DNA from: Halobiforma nitratireducens JCM 10879
GTDB lineage: Archaea > Halobacteriota > Halobacteria > Halobacteriales > Natrialbaceae
Length of the DNA: 43,397 bases
Reading direction: 5' to 3'
Assembly: GCF_000337895.1 (NCBI RefSeq)
Contig: NZ_AOMA01000060.1
Span: forward strand, 1-43,397
Under the pieces are notes generated by a model. That model had not been told where the DNA came from. It searched no databases and was given only the letters and a program-made list of their open reading frames with translations. The stretch's first letter is position 1; each line of letters opens with the position of its first letter. This document shows positions 17,258 through 25,568 of this stretch, in pieces. The position numbers and the translations under genes are program-made.

Positions 17258-18511
17258 ATGGATCACGAGCACGTCCGGGAGGTCGATCCCGCCGTTGCCG
17301 ATGCGCTCGAGAACGAGCTCGATCGCCAGCGGTCGACGCTGCAGATGATCGCCAGCGAGAACCACGTCAGTCGCGCGGTCGTCGACGCCCAGGGGAGCGT
17401 CTTGACGAACAAGTACGCGGAAGGGTATCCCGGCTCGCGGTACTACGGCGGCTGTGAGTACGCCGACGAAGTCGAGGAGCTCGCGATCGAGCGTGCGAAA
17501 GAGCTGTTCGGGGCCGAGCACGTCAACGTCCAGCCCCACGCCGGAACGCAGGCCAACCAGGCAGTCTACTTCGCGATGCTCGAGCCCGGCGACAGAATCC
17601 TCTCGCTGGATCTCAACCACGGCGGGCACCTCAGCCACGGCCATCCGGCGAATTTCACCGGTCAACTCTACGAGGTCCAACAGTACGAGGTCGACCCCGA
17701 GACGGGGTATCTCGACTACGACGGACTGGCCGAGATGGCCACGGAGTTCGACCCGGACATCGTCGTCTCCGGCTACTCCGCTTACCCCCGGGATATCGAG
17801 TGGGAACGCATCCAGGACGTCGCCGACGACGTCGACGCCTACCACCTCGCGGACATCGCCCACATTACGGGGCTTGTCGCTGCCGGCGTCCACAGTTCCC
17901 CGGTCGGCGTCGCCGACTTCGTCACGGGCTCGACCCACAAGACGATCCGTGCCGGTCGTGGCGGGATCGTCATGTGTGACGAGGAGTACGCCGACGACAT
18001 CGATTCCGCCGTCTTCCCGGGCGGACAGGGCGGTCCCCTGATGCACAACGTCGCCGGCAAGGCCGTCGGCTTCAAGGAAGCCTTAGAGCCCGAGTTCGAG
18101 GAGTACGCCGAGCAGGTCGTCGCGAACGCGACGGCGCTGGGCGAGTCGCTGTCCGAGCACGGCTTCTCGCTGGTCTCCGGTGGCACCGACAACCACCTCG
18201 TGCTGGTGGACCTCCGTGAGAGCCATCCCGACGTCTCGGGCGGCGACGCCGAGGATGCGCTCGAAGAGGCTGGTATCGTCCTCAACGGCAATACGGTCCC
18301 TGGCGAGACCCGCTCGCCGTTCGACCCGAGCGGTATCCGTGCCGGAACCCCCGGTCTGACGACCCGCGGCTTCGATGAGAAAGACTGTCGCGAAGTCGGC
18401 GACCTGATCGCGCGCGTGATCGACAACCTCGAGGACGAAGCCGTCATCGCCGAAGTCCGCGAAGAAGTCGAGCGGCTCTGTGAGGAGAACCCCCTGTACG
18501 AAGACGCGTAG
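17258..18511 (+). CDS. glyA: serine hydroxymethyltransferase
   Basis: PLP enzyme that interconverts serine plus tetrahydrofolate with glycine plus methylene-tetrahydrofolate, the main entry of C1 units. The 417 residues from ATG 17258 match the family: MIASENHVS at 30-38, YAEGYPGSRYYGG at 53-65, the PLP lysine K228 in GSTHKTIRAGRGG, and FPGGQGGPLMHNVA shortly after. In-frame sequence upstream (17156-17257) reads as non-family and lies before the TATA box. folD lies 840 bases downstream on the same strand; the stretch between them holds a decayed gene. Confidence 0.97.
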   Translation: MDHEHVREVDPAVADALENELDRQRSTLQMIASENHVSRAVVDAQGSVLTNKYAEGYPGSRYYGGCEYADEVEELAIERAKELFGAEHVNVQPHAGTQANQAVYFAMLEPGDRILSLDLNHGGHLSHGHPANFTGQLYEVQQYEVDPETGYLDYDGLAEMATEFDPDIVVSGYSAYPRDIEWERIQDVADDVDAYHLADIAHITGLVAAGVHSSPVGVADFVTGSTHKTIRAGRGGIVMCDEEYADDIDSAVFPGGQGGPLMHNVAGKAVGFKEALEPEFEEYAEQVVANATALGESLSEHGFSLVSGGTDNHLVLVDLRESHPDVSGGDAEDALEEAGIVLNGNTVPGETRSPFDPSGIRAGTPGLTTRGFDEKDCREVGDLIARVIDNLEDEAVIAEVREEVERLCEENPLYEDA

Positions 18512-18642
18512 GTTCGGTTCGCGTCGTCGATCCCGTTCCTGTGTCGGCCAGTCCCGCGACGACACCTGCTTCGTGTTGGCCTGCCAATCGCCGGCACGCG
18601 GCTTTTCCCACGACCCGCCGTAGCGTCGCTCTGTCGACGTAA

Positions 18643-19046
18643 CCGACCAGCACCCTTCTCGACGACGAGCGGCTGCTCGCGCTTCGGGAAACCGACCGAC
18701 CGCTGCTTTTCGACGCGGTCACGCCCGCGGAGACGATCGGTCTCGTCCCGGTCCGGTTCGACGATGGCCAGCCCTCTCGGGTCGATCCCCTCCCGGAGTC
18801 GACCGGTGAGAGCGATCCCGCCGCCGAGGGGACCACCGACCACCGACCACTGACCACTGACCACCGACTACCGACCACCGACCACGAGCGTGACACTGAC
18901 TCGACGCCGCGACCCGAGACGATGGACGCGCCGATCGACCCCGGCGTGCCCGCCGACGCACCGAACGACGTTCCGGTATCCTCGAGACAGTCGAGACCCA
19001 CGACCTGGTCGGCTGGACGATCACGTGTCGGGCACGTCGCCGATGA
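18643..19046 (+). pseudogene. frameshifted gene remnant between glyA and folD
   Basis: Two frames read as protein only when joined. From 18655 one frame gives LLDDERLLALRETDRPLLFD and GLVPVRFDDGQPSRVDP with haloarchaeal composition; at 18975 sense jumps to another frame, GILETVETHDLVGWTITCRA, ending at TGA 19044-19046. The first frame has no start codon after the in-frame TAA at 18640, and a second shift near 18650 would join it to DVTDQHP upstream. Between the two parts lies the 7-bp tandem repeat. The family is unknown to me. A sequencing error is possible, but two shifts in one gene favour decay. Confidence 0.4.
18831..18885. repeat. 7-bp tandem repeat, about 8 copies
   Basis: Nearly eight head-to-tail copies of GACCACC, with variants GACCACT and GACTACC. 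The period is not a multiple of three, so gain or loss of one unit shifts the reading frame of the surrounding open frame. Confidence 0.85.
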
Positions 19047-19198
19047 CAGTCGACGACCGCGCGGTCTGTTTGCTCGAGACCGACGCCTGGGAGGAGCGTC
19101 CCGGGCCGGGACTCGAGGCGGCAGACGAACGTGAGATCGACGACCTCGCGGGTGAGTACGACCACGTGGTCGCGAACGAACGAGAGACAGCAGAGTAG
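19043..19198 (+). CDS. 51-residue acidic protein before folD
   Basis: Starts at an ATG that overlaps the TGA of the preceding frame (ATGA, 19043-19046), the usual sign of translational coupling. The product begins MTVDDRAVCLLETDAWEERP and ends EYDHVVANERETAE; it is acidic with GC-rich third positions. It could be an independent small protein or the last piece of the decayed gene upstream. No family recognised. Confidence 0.45.
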   Translation: MTVDDRAVCLLETDAWEERPGPGLEAADEREIDDLAGEYDHVVANERETAE

Positions 19199-19351
19199 GC
19201 GGTGTCGACTCCCGGGACGAGCAGGTGACTCCCCGATGGGTGTCGATCGGCCGACGTGGTGGTACACGAACGTGGGTATTTTCGCCCACGGATATCCAGC
19301 CGTTGGGCACGAACCCGAGGGTTGATTAGCCTCGCAGTCGCCGGTTCGGAT

Positions 19352-20257
19352 ATGACGGAGACCGACGCCGAGATCATCGACGGTGACGCAGTCGCCAGCG
19401 AGATCCGCGACGAGTTGACCGACGCCATCGAGACGCTCGCCGACGCCGGGGCACGTCCGGGGCTGGCGACCGTTCTGATGGGCGACGATCCCGCAAGCGA
19501 GACGTACGTAAACATGAAACAGCGGGACTGCGAGGAGGTCGGCATCGAAAGCTATCACGTCGACGTCGACGGCGACGCGTCGCCCGAAACGCTGTACGAG
19601 GAGATCGCCACGCTAAACGAAGACGACGACGTCCACGGCTACATCGTCCAGGCACCCGTCCCGGACCACGTTGACTACCGCGAGGTCATCCGCCGAGTCG
19701 ACCCCGCGAAAGACGTCGACGGGTTCCACCCGGAGAACGTCGGTCGTCTCGTGGCCGGCGACGCCCGTTTCCGTCCCTGCACTCCTCACGGGGTCCAGAA
19801 ACTGCTCGAGGCGGCGGCCGTCGAAACGGAAGGCAAAGACGTCACGATCGTCGGCCGCTCGGACATCGTCGGAAAGCCGCTCGCGAACCTGTTACTCCAG
19901 AAGGCCGACGACGGGAACGCGACGGTGACGGTCTGTCACTCACGGACGGCGGCTCTCGCCGAGAAGACCCGTAATGCGGATATCGTCGTCGCCGCGGCGG
20001 GGGCTCCGGAGATGATCGACGGCTCGATGATCGGCGACGGCGCGGTCGTGATCGACGTCGGCGTCAACCGCGTGGATGCGGACACCGAGAAAGGGTACGA
20101 ACTCGTCGGCGACGTGGAGTTCGACAGCGCAACGGAGAACGCGAGCGCGATCACTCCCGTCCCCGGCGGCGTCGGACCGATGACTCGAGCGATGTTGCTC
20201 TACAACACGGTCAAGGCGGCGAGCCTGCAGGAGGGTGTCGAGGTCGAGTTGCCGTAA
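19352..20257 (+). CDS. folD: methylene-THF dehydrogenase / methenyl-THF cyclohydrolase
   Basis: Bifunctional FolD oxidises methylene-tetrahydrofolate to the methenyl form with NAD(P)+ and hydrolyses it to formyl-tetrahydrofolate. The 301 residues from ATG 19352 contain the catalytic lysine K56 in SETYVNMKQRDCEEVGI, the motif VGRSDIVGKPLANLL near 167-181 (cofactor domain) and TPVPGGVGPMT near the C-terminus. The in-frame upstream extension to 19256 is not family-like and is excluded. It works on the product of GlyA, encoded just upstream. Confidence 0.97.
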   Translation: MTETDAEIIDGDAVASEIRDELTDAIETLADAGARPGLATVLMGDDPASETYVNMKQRDCEEVGIESYHVDVDGDASPETLYEEIATLNEDDDVHGYIVQAPVPDHVDYREVIRRVDPAKDVDGFHPENVGRLVAGDARFRPCTPHGVQKLLEAAAVETEGKDVTIVGRSDIVGKPLANLLLQKADDGNATVTVCHSRTAALAEKTRNADIVVAAAGAPEMIDGSMIGDGAVVIDVGVNRVDADTEKGYELVGDVEFDSATENASAITPVPGGVGPMTRAMLLYNTVKAASLQEGVEVELP

Positions 20258-20338
20258 CGGGCGTCTCGGAGTTGGAGCCGATCCGAGACCCGACCGAATC
20301 CGGTCGAAAGACGAACCCGATCTCCCGGCGGGATTGCT

Positions 20339-20479
20339 TCAGAACGTCGTCGGCAGTCCCCCGGTGTCGAGCCGACCATGTGGGGTGATTTTACGGCCCA
20401 TCATCCGCCGGAACCGCGCGTCCCGACGCGTAGTCGGTTCGACCGTCACCCGTTTTCCATCCTCGAGCGCGATCGGGCT
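20339..20479 (-). other. in-frame open extension after the stop of the zinc-ribbon gene
   Basis: Directly after the TAG (20480-20482) of the minus-strand gene 20480-21217, the same frame stays open for 46 codons to TGA 20339-20341. The peptide looks protein-like (EDGKRVTVEPTTRRDARF, then GRKITPHGRLDTGGLPTTF), and about three quarters of third positions are G or C. It may be a small separate gene with a non-ATG start, a former C-terminus cut off by a nonsense mutation, or chance. No promoter is visible. Confidence 0.35.
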
Positions 20480-21217
20480 CTAGTCGGTGAACTCCAGGCC
20501 GGATAACCCCTCTTGGGCGCGCGCGAAAGCGACTTCGTCGCCGCGCAGCCCGTCGGCCAACTCGCGGGTCGTCTCGACGAGACGGTCGGCGGTCCGGGGA
20601 TCGATGTCGCCGTCGAGCATCCGTATCCGTTTGACGTGCTCGCCGAGCGTCTCGAGCGCGCTTCGCTCGTCGATCGTCAACTTCCGGTCGCGCTCGCGCT
20701 CCTCGATCCAGGTTCGGATGTCCCGCCGGTACTCACGAACCGCGTTCGCATACGCGAGCCCACGAGCCGTCCGCAGCGATCGCGGAATCTCGTCGGCCGG
20801 CGGCCGCTCACCGGTATCGGCGTCCCGCAGCAGTGAGAGGAAGTACAGTTCCTCGCGGTCCTCGAGCTCGAGGTCGATCCCGCGAGCCACGACATCGGAT
20901 ACGTGGAGCAGTTCCGTCGCGGCCAGGTAGGTATCGTCGAGGTCTCGAAGGGTACCGGCGTTGACGAATCCACGGCGACGGACGTACTCCCGACACCGTT
21001 CTCGGGCTCGTTCGGCGAGTTCTCCGGGGGAAGCGCCGTCGATGTCGCTACGTACTGGCGTCAGATCGAACGTAACCTGGAGATCGGTGTGTTCGGTGCG
21101 TTCGTCGACGCCGACGCTGCGGAGGCTCCCACAGCCGGGACAGTCGATGCTCCCGGTCTCGTAGTACGACCAACGGGTCCCACACTCCTTGCACTCGCGC
21201 TCGCCCCGGATCTTCAT
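20480..21217 (-). CDS. zinc-ribbon protein (DUF7117-like)
   Basis: A 245-residue protein that begins with a TFIIB-type zinc ribbon: C9-x2-C12 and C26-x2-C29 in the first 30 residues (ECKECGTRW, DCPGCG). The rest is helical, with many Arg/Glu/Leu residues (RERCREYVRRRGFV, LEHV-like helices). From memory it resembles the haloarchaeal DUF7117 family, of unknown function; the ribbon suggests nucleic-acid or protein binding. It converges on folD, and its stop is followed by an in-frame open extension. Confidence 0.88.
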   Translation of the reverse strand: MKIRGERECKECGTRWSYYETGSIDCPGCGSLRSVGVDERTEHTDLQVTFDLTPVRSDIDGASPGELAERARERCREYVRRRGFVNAGTLRDLDDTYLAATELLHVSDVVARGIDLELEDREELYFLSLLRDADTGERPPADEIPRSLRTARGLAYANAVREYRRDIRTWIEERERDRKLTIDERSALETLGEHVKRIRMLDGDIDPRTADRLVETTRELADGLRGDEVAFARAQEGLSGLEFTD

Positions 21218-21297
21218 GGACGGTCGTAGGCGAGCGAATCAAAAAGAGCCCACGGAGTCCCGCGGCGTCGCTGGCCGCTCGGCGAGCCGCCGCCGTG

Positions 21298-22015
21298 CTA
21301 CGCTACCGACCGTCGGGCGAACAGCCCCGCCACGGAGAGGCCGCCCACCCCGATCGTGAGCCAGTACGTACAGAGGCGGTAGACGAGCGCGATCGTCAAC
21401 GCGGCGGCCGGATCGATGCCGGCCAGCGCCGTCAGTCCCGCGGTGACCATCACCTCGACGCTGCCGGTGCCACCCGGGGCCGGAACGACGGAACCGAGTT
21501 TGCCCAGCGCGACCACGAGAACGGCGATCGGAATCGCGACTTGGTACCCCAGGGCGACCGCGCCGATGTAGACGGGTAGCATCAGGAAACCCCATCCCGA
21601 GGTGAGCGGAGACGGTCGCGACCAGCAGCGTCTTTCTGTCGGCGGAGATCGTTTCGAGCGTCTCGTAGAGTCCGTCGAGTCGAACGCGTATCGTCTCGAG
21701 TGCCAGATACGCATCGAACCGATCGGTAACTCCCGAGCAGCCGCCGAAAGAGTCCGGCGGTGCCGAGGACGAACCGATACACGATCGACGGCCGACGTAC
21801 CGTAACGAAGGCGAGCACAGCGAGGAGCGAAACGAGAGCGCCGAACGCGACGGGCTGGGTGGACAGGCCACTGACGAGGTTGTCGCCGGTTGCGATCATG
21901 CGATCACGCCGAACGCGAGAAAGCCGAACGTGTAGTAGGGGACGTAGTTCAAAAGATACGCGGAGAAAACGCTCGCGAGCCCGCTTCGAAAGCCATCTCC
22001 CCGCCCTCCGAAACG
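21298..22015 (-). pseudogene. UPF0104-type membrane protein, three frameshifts
   Basis: Three shifts break a polytopic membrane protein of the UPF0104/lysylphosphatidylglycerol synthase membrane-domain type. Joined, the frames read GLASVFSAYLLNYVPYYTFG, then MIATGDNLVSGLSTQPVAFG, then VTDRFDAYLALETIRVRLDG, then LMLPVYIGAVALGYQVAIP and the family motif PAPGGTGSVEV. The shifts fall near 21,900 (where GTGATCGC/ATGATCGC looks like an 8-bp duplication), 21,725 and 21,590. The first third of the normal ~330 residues is not identifiable. An intact relative is at 28932-29939. Confidence 0.8.
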
Positions 22016-22237
22016 AGGGACGCCACGAACCCACGGTCAATTATTTTATCGACTTGACACTGGCTCGAGATCGGACATTTCCAGAGACAGGGCGACCGTT
22101 GGCGGCCGTGACGGTCCCGGCGAACGATCGATCACCACCAACGACTGTCACGAAGTGCTGTGCGGCGTCTAATGGGTGATTAACGTACGGCAGTTGCAGG
22201 CCACACGGAAACGAACGGAAACGTTCTATCCAGGTAT

Positions 22238-22936
22238 ATGTCCCATCAAAGACTTAATCGCCGCAAGTTCGTCGCCGCCGCAGGTACAGCGAGTGCGCTC
22301 GTTTTGGCCGGCTGTGCTGACGAAGACCCCGAAGATGATCCTGCGGAAGAAGACGACGATCCGATGGACGACGACGACGAGATGGACGACGAGATGGACG
22401 ACGACGATACGATGGACGATGACGACGAAATGGACGAGGAAGAAGACGATGACGAGGACGAGGACGATACCTTCACGCTGACCGTTACGGTCGAAGACGA
22501 AGACGAAGAACCGGTGGAGGGGGCGACGGTCGAGCTCGATGAGGACGACGAGATGGACGACGAAGACGAGGATGACGATGCGATGGATGACGAAGACGAC
22601 GAGATGGATGACGAAGACGACGAGATGGATGACGAAGACGAGGACGACGATGCGATGGACGACGAAGACGACGAGATGGACGACGAGGACGAAGACGACG
22701 AAGACTGGCCCCAGGAAGAAGAAACCGACGAGGACGGCGAGGTCGAGTTCGACGACCTCGAGGACGGCGACTACGTCGTCTCCGCCGAACACGAGGACGA
22801 CGACGCCGAAGAGGAAGTCACTATCGACGGCGACGACGAGGAGGTTACCTTGACGCTTGGCGAAGACGAGGACGACGAGATGGACGACGACGCGATGGAC
22901 GACGACGAAGACGACGAGAACGACGACGGCGTCTAA
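22238..22936 (+). CDS. Tat lipoprotein with acidic repeats inside a beta-sandwich domain
   Basis: A 232-residue surface lipoprotein: twin-arginine motif NRRKFV at 7-12, hydrophobic core, lipobox ending at Cys26 (LAGC). The mature protein is dominated by Asp/Glu/Met repeats (units such as DEMDDED). Two pieces of a carboxypeptidase-regulatory-like beta-sandwich are visible, TFTLTVTVEDEDEEPVEGA and DGEVEFDDLEDGDYVVSAE; between them sits a ~50-residue repeat expansion made of near-identical 15-30 base units. The mean charge is extreme even for a haloarchaeon. Role unknown; surface or metal-binding functions are guesses. Confidence 0.85.
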   Translation: MSHQRLNRRKFVAAAGTASALVLAGCADEDPEDDPAEEDDDPMDDDDEMDDEMDDDDTMDDDDEMDEEEDDDEDEDDTFTLTVTVEDEDEEPVEGATVELDEDDEMDDEDEDDDAMDDEDDEMDDEDDEMDDEDEDDDAMDDEDDEMDDEDEDDEDWPQEEETDEDGEVEFDDLEDGDYVVSAEHEDDDAEEEVTIDGDDEEVTLTLGEDEDDEMDDDAMDDDEDDENDDGV

Positions 22937-23218
22937 ATTCGTCCAGCCGTTCGTACCGATCCCACCCGGGTCGTTCATCGGACGGCGAACCCACGTTTTC
23001 GTCCCCTGGAACGGCAGGTCAGTGACGACTCGAGTGTGCCAACCGACGCGGCCGTGTCCGCAGTCGTCGCTGCTACAACCCGAATACGGTCGGGCACCTC
23101 GAGCGAGAGCCGTCGCGACTGCTTTCGCTGGGGCTCACGGTCTTCGTCCGTCGCCACGGCCGACCGAACGACCCCCGCGTTACAAACCTTCAATGACGTC
23201 GCGGGCCAACACCTTCTC

Positions 23219-23365
23219 ATGCGTGACGAAGACGAAATTCGCGAGCAGTACGAGTTTCTCAAAGAACACCTCGAAAGCGACGAAATGCGCCACGACGGGG
23301 TCGAAGAGATGTTCACGTACTACAAGCGGGCGCTGGGTTGGGTCCTCGAGGAGGAACATATCTGA
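23219..23365 (+). CDS. 48-residue acidic helical protein
   Basis: Starts at ATG 23219 (MRDEDEIREQYEFLKEHLES) and ends YYKRALGWVLEEEHI. The short product is rich in Glu, Lys, Arg and aromatic residues and should form two amphipathic helices. The pattern is coherent with GC-rich codons, and I have the impression of similar small haloarchaeal proteins, though I cannot name a family. Upstream in-frame sequence back to 23036 is Ser/Arg/Thr-rich and unlike protein. Confidence 0.7.
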   Translation: MRDEDEIREQYEFLKEHLESDEMRHDGVEEMFTYYKRALGWVLEEEHI

Positions 23366-23446
23366 GGACGATCCTGTTCCGTAGGAAACCTGTCACGAAC
23401 TGCTCTGTGTCGTTACCTTTAAGTACAATCGGCGAAATCTTTCAGT

Positions 23447-23547
23447 TGACGCTTCGCTTGGAGGGCCGAAGCGTCAGCGGGGACCAATTCAGGGCGGCAA
23501 GCGATCGCGTGACACTTTTCCCGTCACGCGATCTGCTTTCCTGTTTA
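23447..23547 (+). ncRNA. candidate two-hairpin small RNA
   Basis: A TTTAAG TATA-like element (23418-23423) sits about 27 bases before the first hairpin. Hairpin 1: GACGCTTCG/CGAAGCGTC (23448-23475, 9-bp stem, 10-base loop). Hairpin 2: GATCGCGTGAC/GTCACGCGATC (23503-23533, 11-bp stem, loop ACTTTTCCC), followed by T-rich TGCTTTCCTGTTT. No reading frame explains the stems. Seen: promoter-like element and perfect stems. Inferred: an RNA gene. Alternatively the stems may be binding sites or a terminator pair. Confidence 0.4.
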
Positions 23548-23873
23548 CGTTGAACTGACCAGAAGTAGCTAGTGGTAGTTCGCTTTGCGTCTCAATCCGT
23601 ACAGCGTCCCGATCGAGTTCGCTTCGGGTCGGACACCGAACCGGTGGTTCGAGCCCGCTCGTTTGTGCCCGACGTGTAATAATACGAACCTATATTTCGC
23701 GTACCGTAGACATGATCTCCGGGTTATGTGTGTCCAGGCCACGAATCAGTCACAGGCGTTATCATTCGGAGTTCCGCGATACATCCGCCGTCAATAGTTA
23801 TTGGGCGAGTCAGATCAGCCGATCCCGATAGCCTTATTAAAATTCGACAGTAAATACGAGTGGTACTTTCCCA

Positions 23874-24149
23874 ATGTACGACTTGACAGGATTCCAGCGT
23901 GACCTCCTCTACGTCATTGCCGGCGAGGAGGAGCCCCACGGACTGGCGATCAAAGAAGAACTCGAGGAGTACTACGAGAAAGAGATCCATCACGGGCGTC
24001 TCTATCCGAACCTCGACACCCTGGTCGACAAGGGTCTCGTCGAGAAAGGGCGGCGGGATCGACGAACCAACTTCTACACGCTCACTCGACGGGGCCAGCG
24101 CGAACTCGAGGCACGCCGCGACTGGGAAGCACAGTACGTCGACCTCTAA
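23874..24149 (+). CDS. PadR-family winged-helix regulator
   Basis: A 91-residue DNA-binding protein. It has the short PadR core: helix FQRDLLYVIAGEEEPHGLAI, recognition region ELEEYYEKEIHHGRLYPNLD and wing LVEKGRRDRRTNFYTLT. There is no extra C-terminal dimerisation helix, as in the short haloarchaeal PadR type. A TTATTAAA element lies about 36 bases upstream. The downstream MgtC/DUF4010 gene is 77 bases away with its own TATA box, so co-regulation is possible but not shown. Confidence 0.92.
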   Translation: MYDLTGFQRDLLYVIAGEEEPHGLAIKEELEEYYEKEIHHGRLYPNLDTLVDKGLVEKGRRDRRTNFYTLTRRGQRELEARRDWEAQYVDL

Positions 24150-24197
24150 CTCGGCCGTTGTTGGCCGGTCAACCGTCTTGGGACTGCGGCAGACCGC

Positions 24198-24204
24198 TTA
24201 TATA
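24198..24204 (+). promoter_or_regulatory. TATA box of the MgtC/DUF4010 gene
   Basis: TTATATA is centred about 26 bases before the GTG start codon at 24227, which supports GTG as the start and a leaderless transcript. Confidence 0.55.
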
Positions 24205-24226
24205 GGGCCGAAGTAAATACTCGGGG

Positions 24227-25519
24227 GTGAACGAGGTCGCACTGCAACTCGTTGACGCCCCGCTCGAGGAGACGGTGGTCCGGATCGCCCTGGCGGGTGC
24301 TCTCGGGATGTTCCTGGGGCTGGAGCGGGAGTGGTCCCAGAAGTCCGCCGGGATCAGGACCTTCTCGCTGATCAGTCTGCTCGCGGCGGTGTTTACGATC
24401 CTCGTGCTCGAGACCGACATCGGCGAGGGGCTGTTGCTCCTGGGTGGACTACTCGTGATCGTCCAGGGTGTCCTCCTCGCCGTCAAGGGGCTGATCGACG
24501 ACCAGGAGACCGGCCTCTCGCTGACGACCTCGGTTTCGATGCTGGTCGCGTACGGTGTTGGGGCGCTCGTCGCCGCGGAGTTCATCATCGAGGGCGTGAC
24601 CGTCGCCGTGCTGTCTTCGTTGTTGCTCGTGCTCAAGCGTGAGCTTCACGAATTCGCCTGGGGGCTTTCCCGGGAGGAAATGCGTTCGACGACGGAGTTT
24701 GCCATCCTCGCGTTCGTCGTCTACCCGCTGTTGCCGGCCGAGTACCCACTCGATCTGGGCGCGACGACGGTCGACCTCGAGCCGCAAGTCATCTGGCTGA
24801 TGGTCGTCGCGGTTGCGGGAATCGGGATCGTCAACTACGCGATCGTCTCGACCTACGGTGGCCGCGGGATCGCGATCACTGGCTTTTTCGGCGGACTCGC
24901 GTCGTCGACGGCCGTCGTCGGGACGATGCTGGACCACGTTCGGCAGCGACCCGATGCGGCCTCCTACGCCGTCGCAGCGATCCTGCTTGCCAACGCCGCG
25001 ATGGCTGCCCGAAACCTCGCCATCGCCGTCGGGTTCACGATCGGCGGCGGTCGGGGGCTGCTGGTCGAGGCCGTGATCCCGCTCGGGGCCGTTATTCTGG
25101 TTGCGTTCGCTATCGCAGCAGTTACCGCCGACTGGAGCGAATCCGGGCCGATGGAACTCGAGAGTCCGTTCTCGATGAAAAACGCGCTAGCGTTCGGTGC
25201 GGTGTTCCTGGTCGTGCTCGTGTTCGGGTCCCTCTCCGAACAGTGGCTGGGGACGCTCGGGTTCTACGCCACCGCCGTCGCCAGCGGGTTCGTCTCGAGT
25301 GCGGGCGCGACGACGTCGGCGGTCGTCCTCTACCGTGGTGGGCAACTGGCTCCCGCGGAGGCAACGATCGGGATTCTGCTCGCGACGGTCTCGAGTATCG
25401 TCGTCAAGGCGATGCTGGCCGCGACATCGACGAACCGTGGCTTTCGAAAGCAGGTCGCGGCCTACAGTGTGTTGCTGTTGGTCGGCGGGGCTGTCGCTTC
25501 AGTGTTGGTGGTCGTCTGA
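24227..25519 (+). CDS. MgtC/SapB-DUF4010 membrane protein
   Basis: A 430-residue polytopic membrane protein. The first ~140 residues match the MgtC/SapB domain (ALAGALGMFLGLEREW, then KSAGIRTFSLISLLAAVFT), and the remainder the DUF4010 domain (STYGGRGIAITGFFGGLASS, and GFVSSAGATTSAVVLYRGG). I count about ten or more hydrophobic segments. Proteins of this layout are thought to move or sense ions, Mg2+ among them, but the substrate is unproven. Start is GTG at 24227, set by the TATA box. Codon use is core-like. Confidence 0.92.
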   Translation: MNEVALQLVDAPLEETVVRIALAGALGMFLGLEREWSQKSAGIRTFSLISLLAAVFTILVLETDIGEGLLLLGGLLVIVQGVLLAVKGLIDDQETGLSLTTSVSMLVAYGVGALVAAEFIIEGVTVAVLSSLLLVLKRELHEFAWGLSREEMRSTTEFAILAFVVYPLLPAEYPLDLGATTVDLEPQVIWLMVVAVAGIGIVNYAIVSTYGGRGIAITGFFGGLASSTAVVGTMLDHVRQRPDAASYAVAAILLANAAMAARNLAIAVGFTIGGGRGLLVEAVIPLGAVILVAFAIAAVTADWSESGPMELESPFSMKNALAFGAVFLVVLVFGSLSEQWLGTLGFYATAVASGFVSSAGATTSAVVLYRGGQLAPAEATIGILLATVSSIVVKAMLAATSTNRGFRKQVAAYSVLLLVGGAVASVLVVV

Positions 25520-25534
25520 CCGCGTCCGGTTCGA

Positions 25535-25558
25535 ATTCTTTTAATCCCCTAAAAGAAT
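25535..25558 (+). promoter_or_regulatory. 9-bp palindrome over the aminotransferase promoter
   Basis: ATTCTTTTA (25535-25543) and TAAAAGAAT (25550-25558) form a perfect inverted repeat with a 6-base spacer, ending 10 bases before the ATG at 25569. The TTTTAAT part can serve as TATA box, so a dimeric repressor bound here would block transcription. It could also be the MgtC-gene terminator because of its T-run; the operator reading is preferred from its position. Confidence 0.5.
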
Positions 25559-25568
25559 ACAAACGTGT

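Noticed and set aside
18831..18885. CRISPR-like reading of the 7-bp tandem repeat
   Set aside because: Units are directly adjacent without spacers and far too short; it is a simple tandem repeat.
22226..22978. 250-codon minus-strand Val-rich frame opposite the repeat lipoprotein
   Set aside because: Pure shadow: GAC/GAG repeats read backwards as Val/Leu/Phe; no real membrane protein pattern.
23585..23797. 70-codon plus-strand frame with a CPTC motif
   Set aside because: Only one Cys pair, TTG start, mixed AT/GC codons and no promoter; the motif looks accidental.
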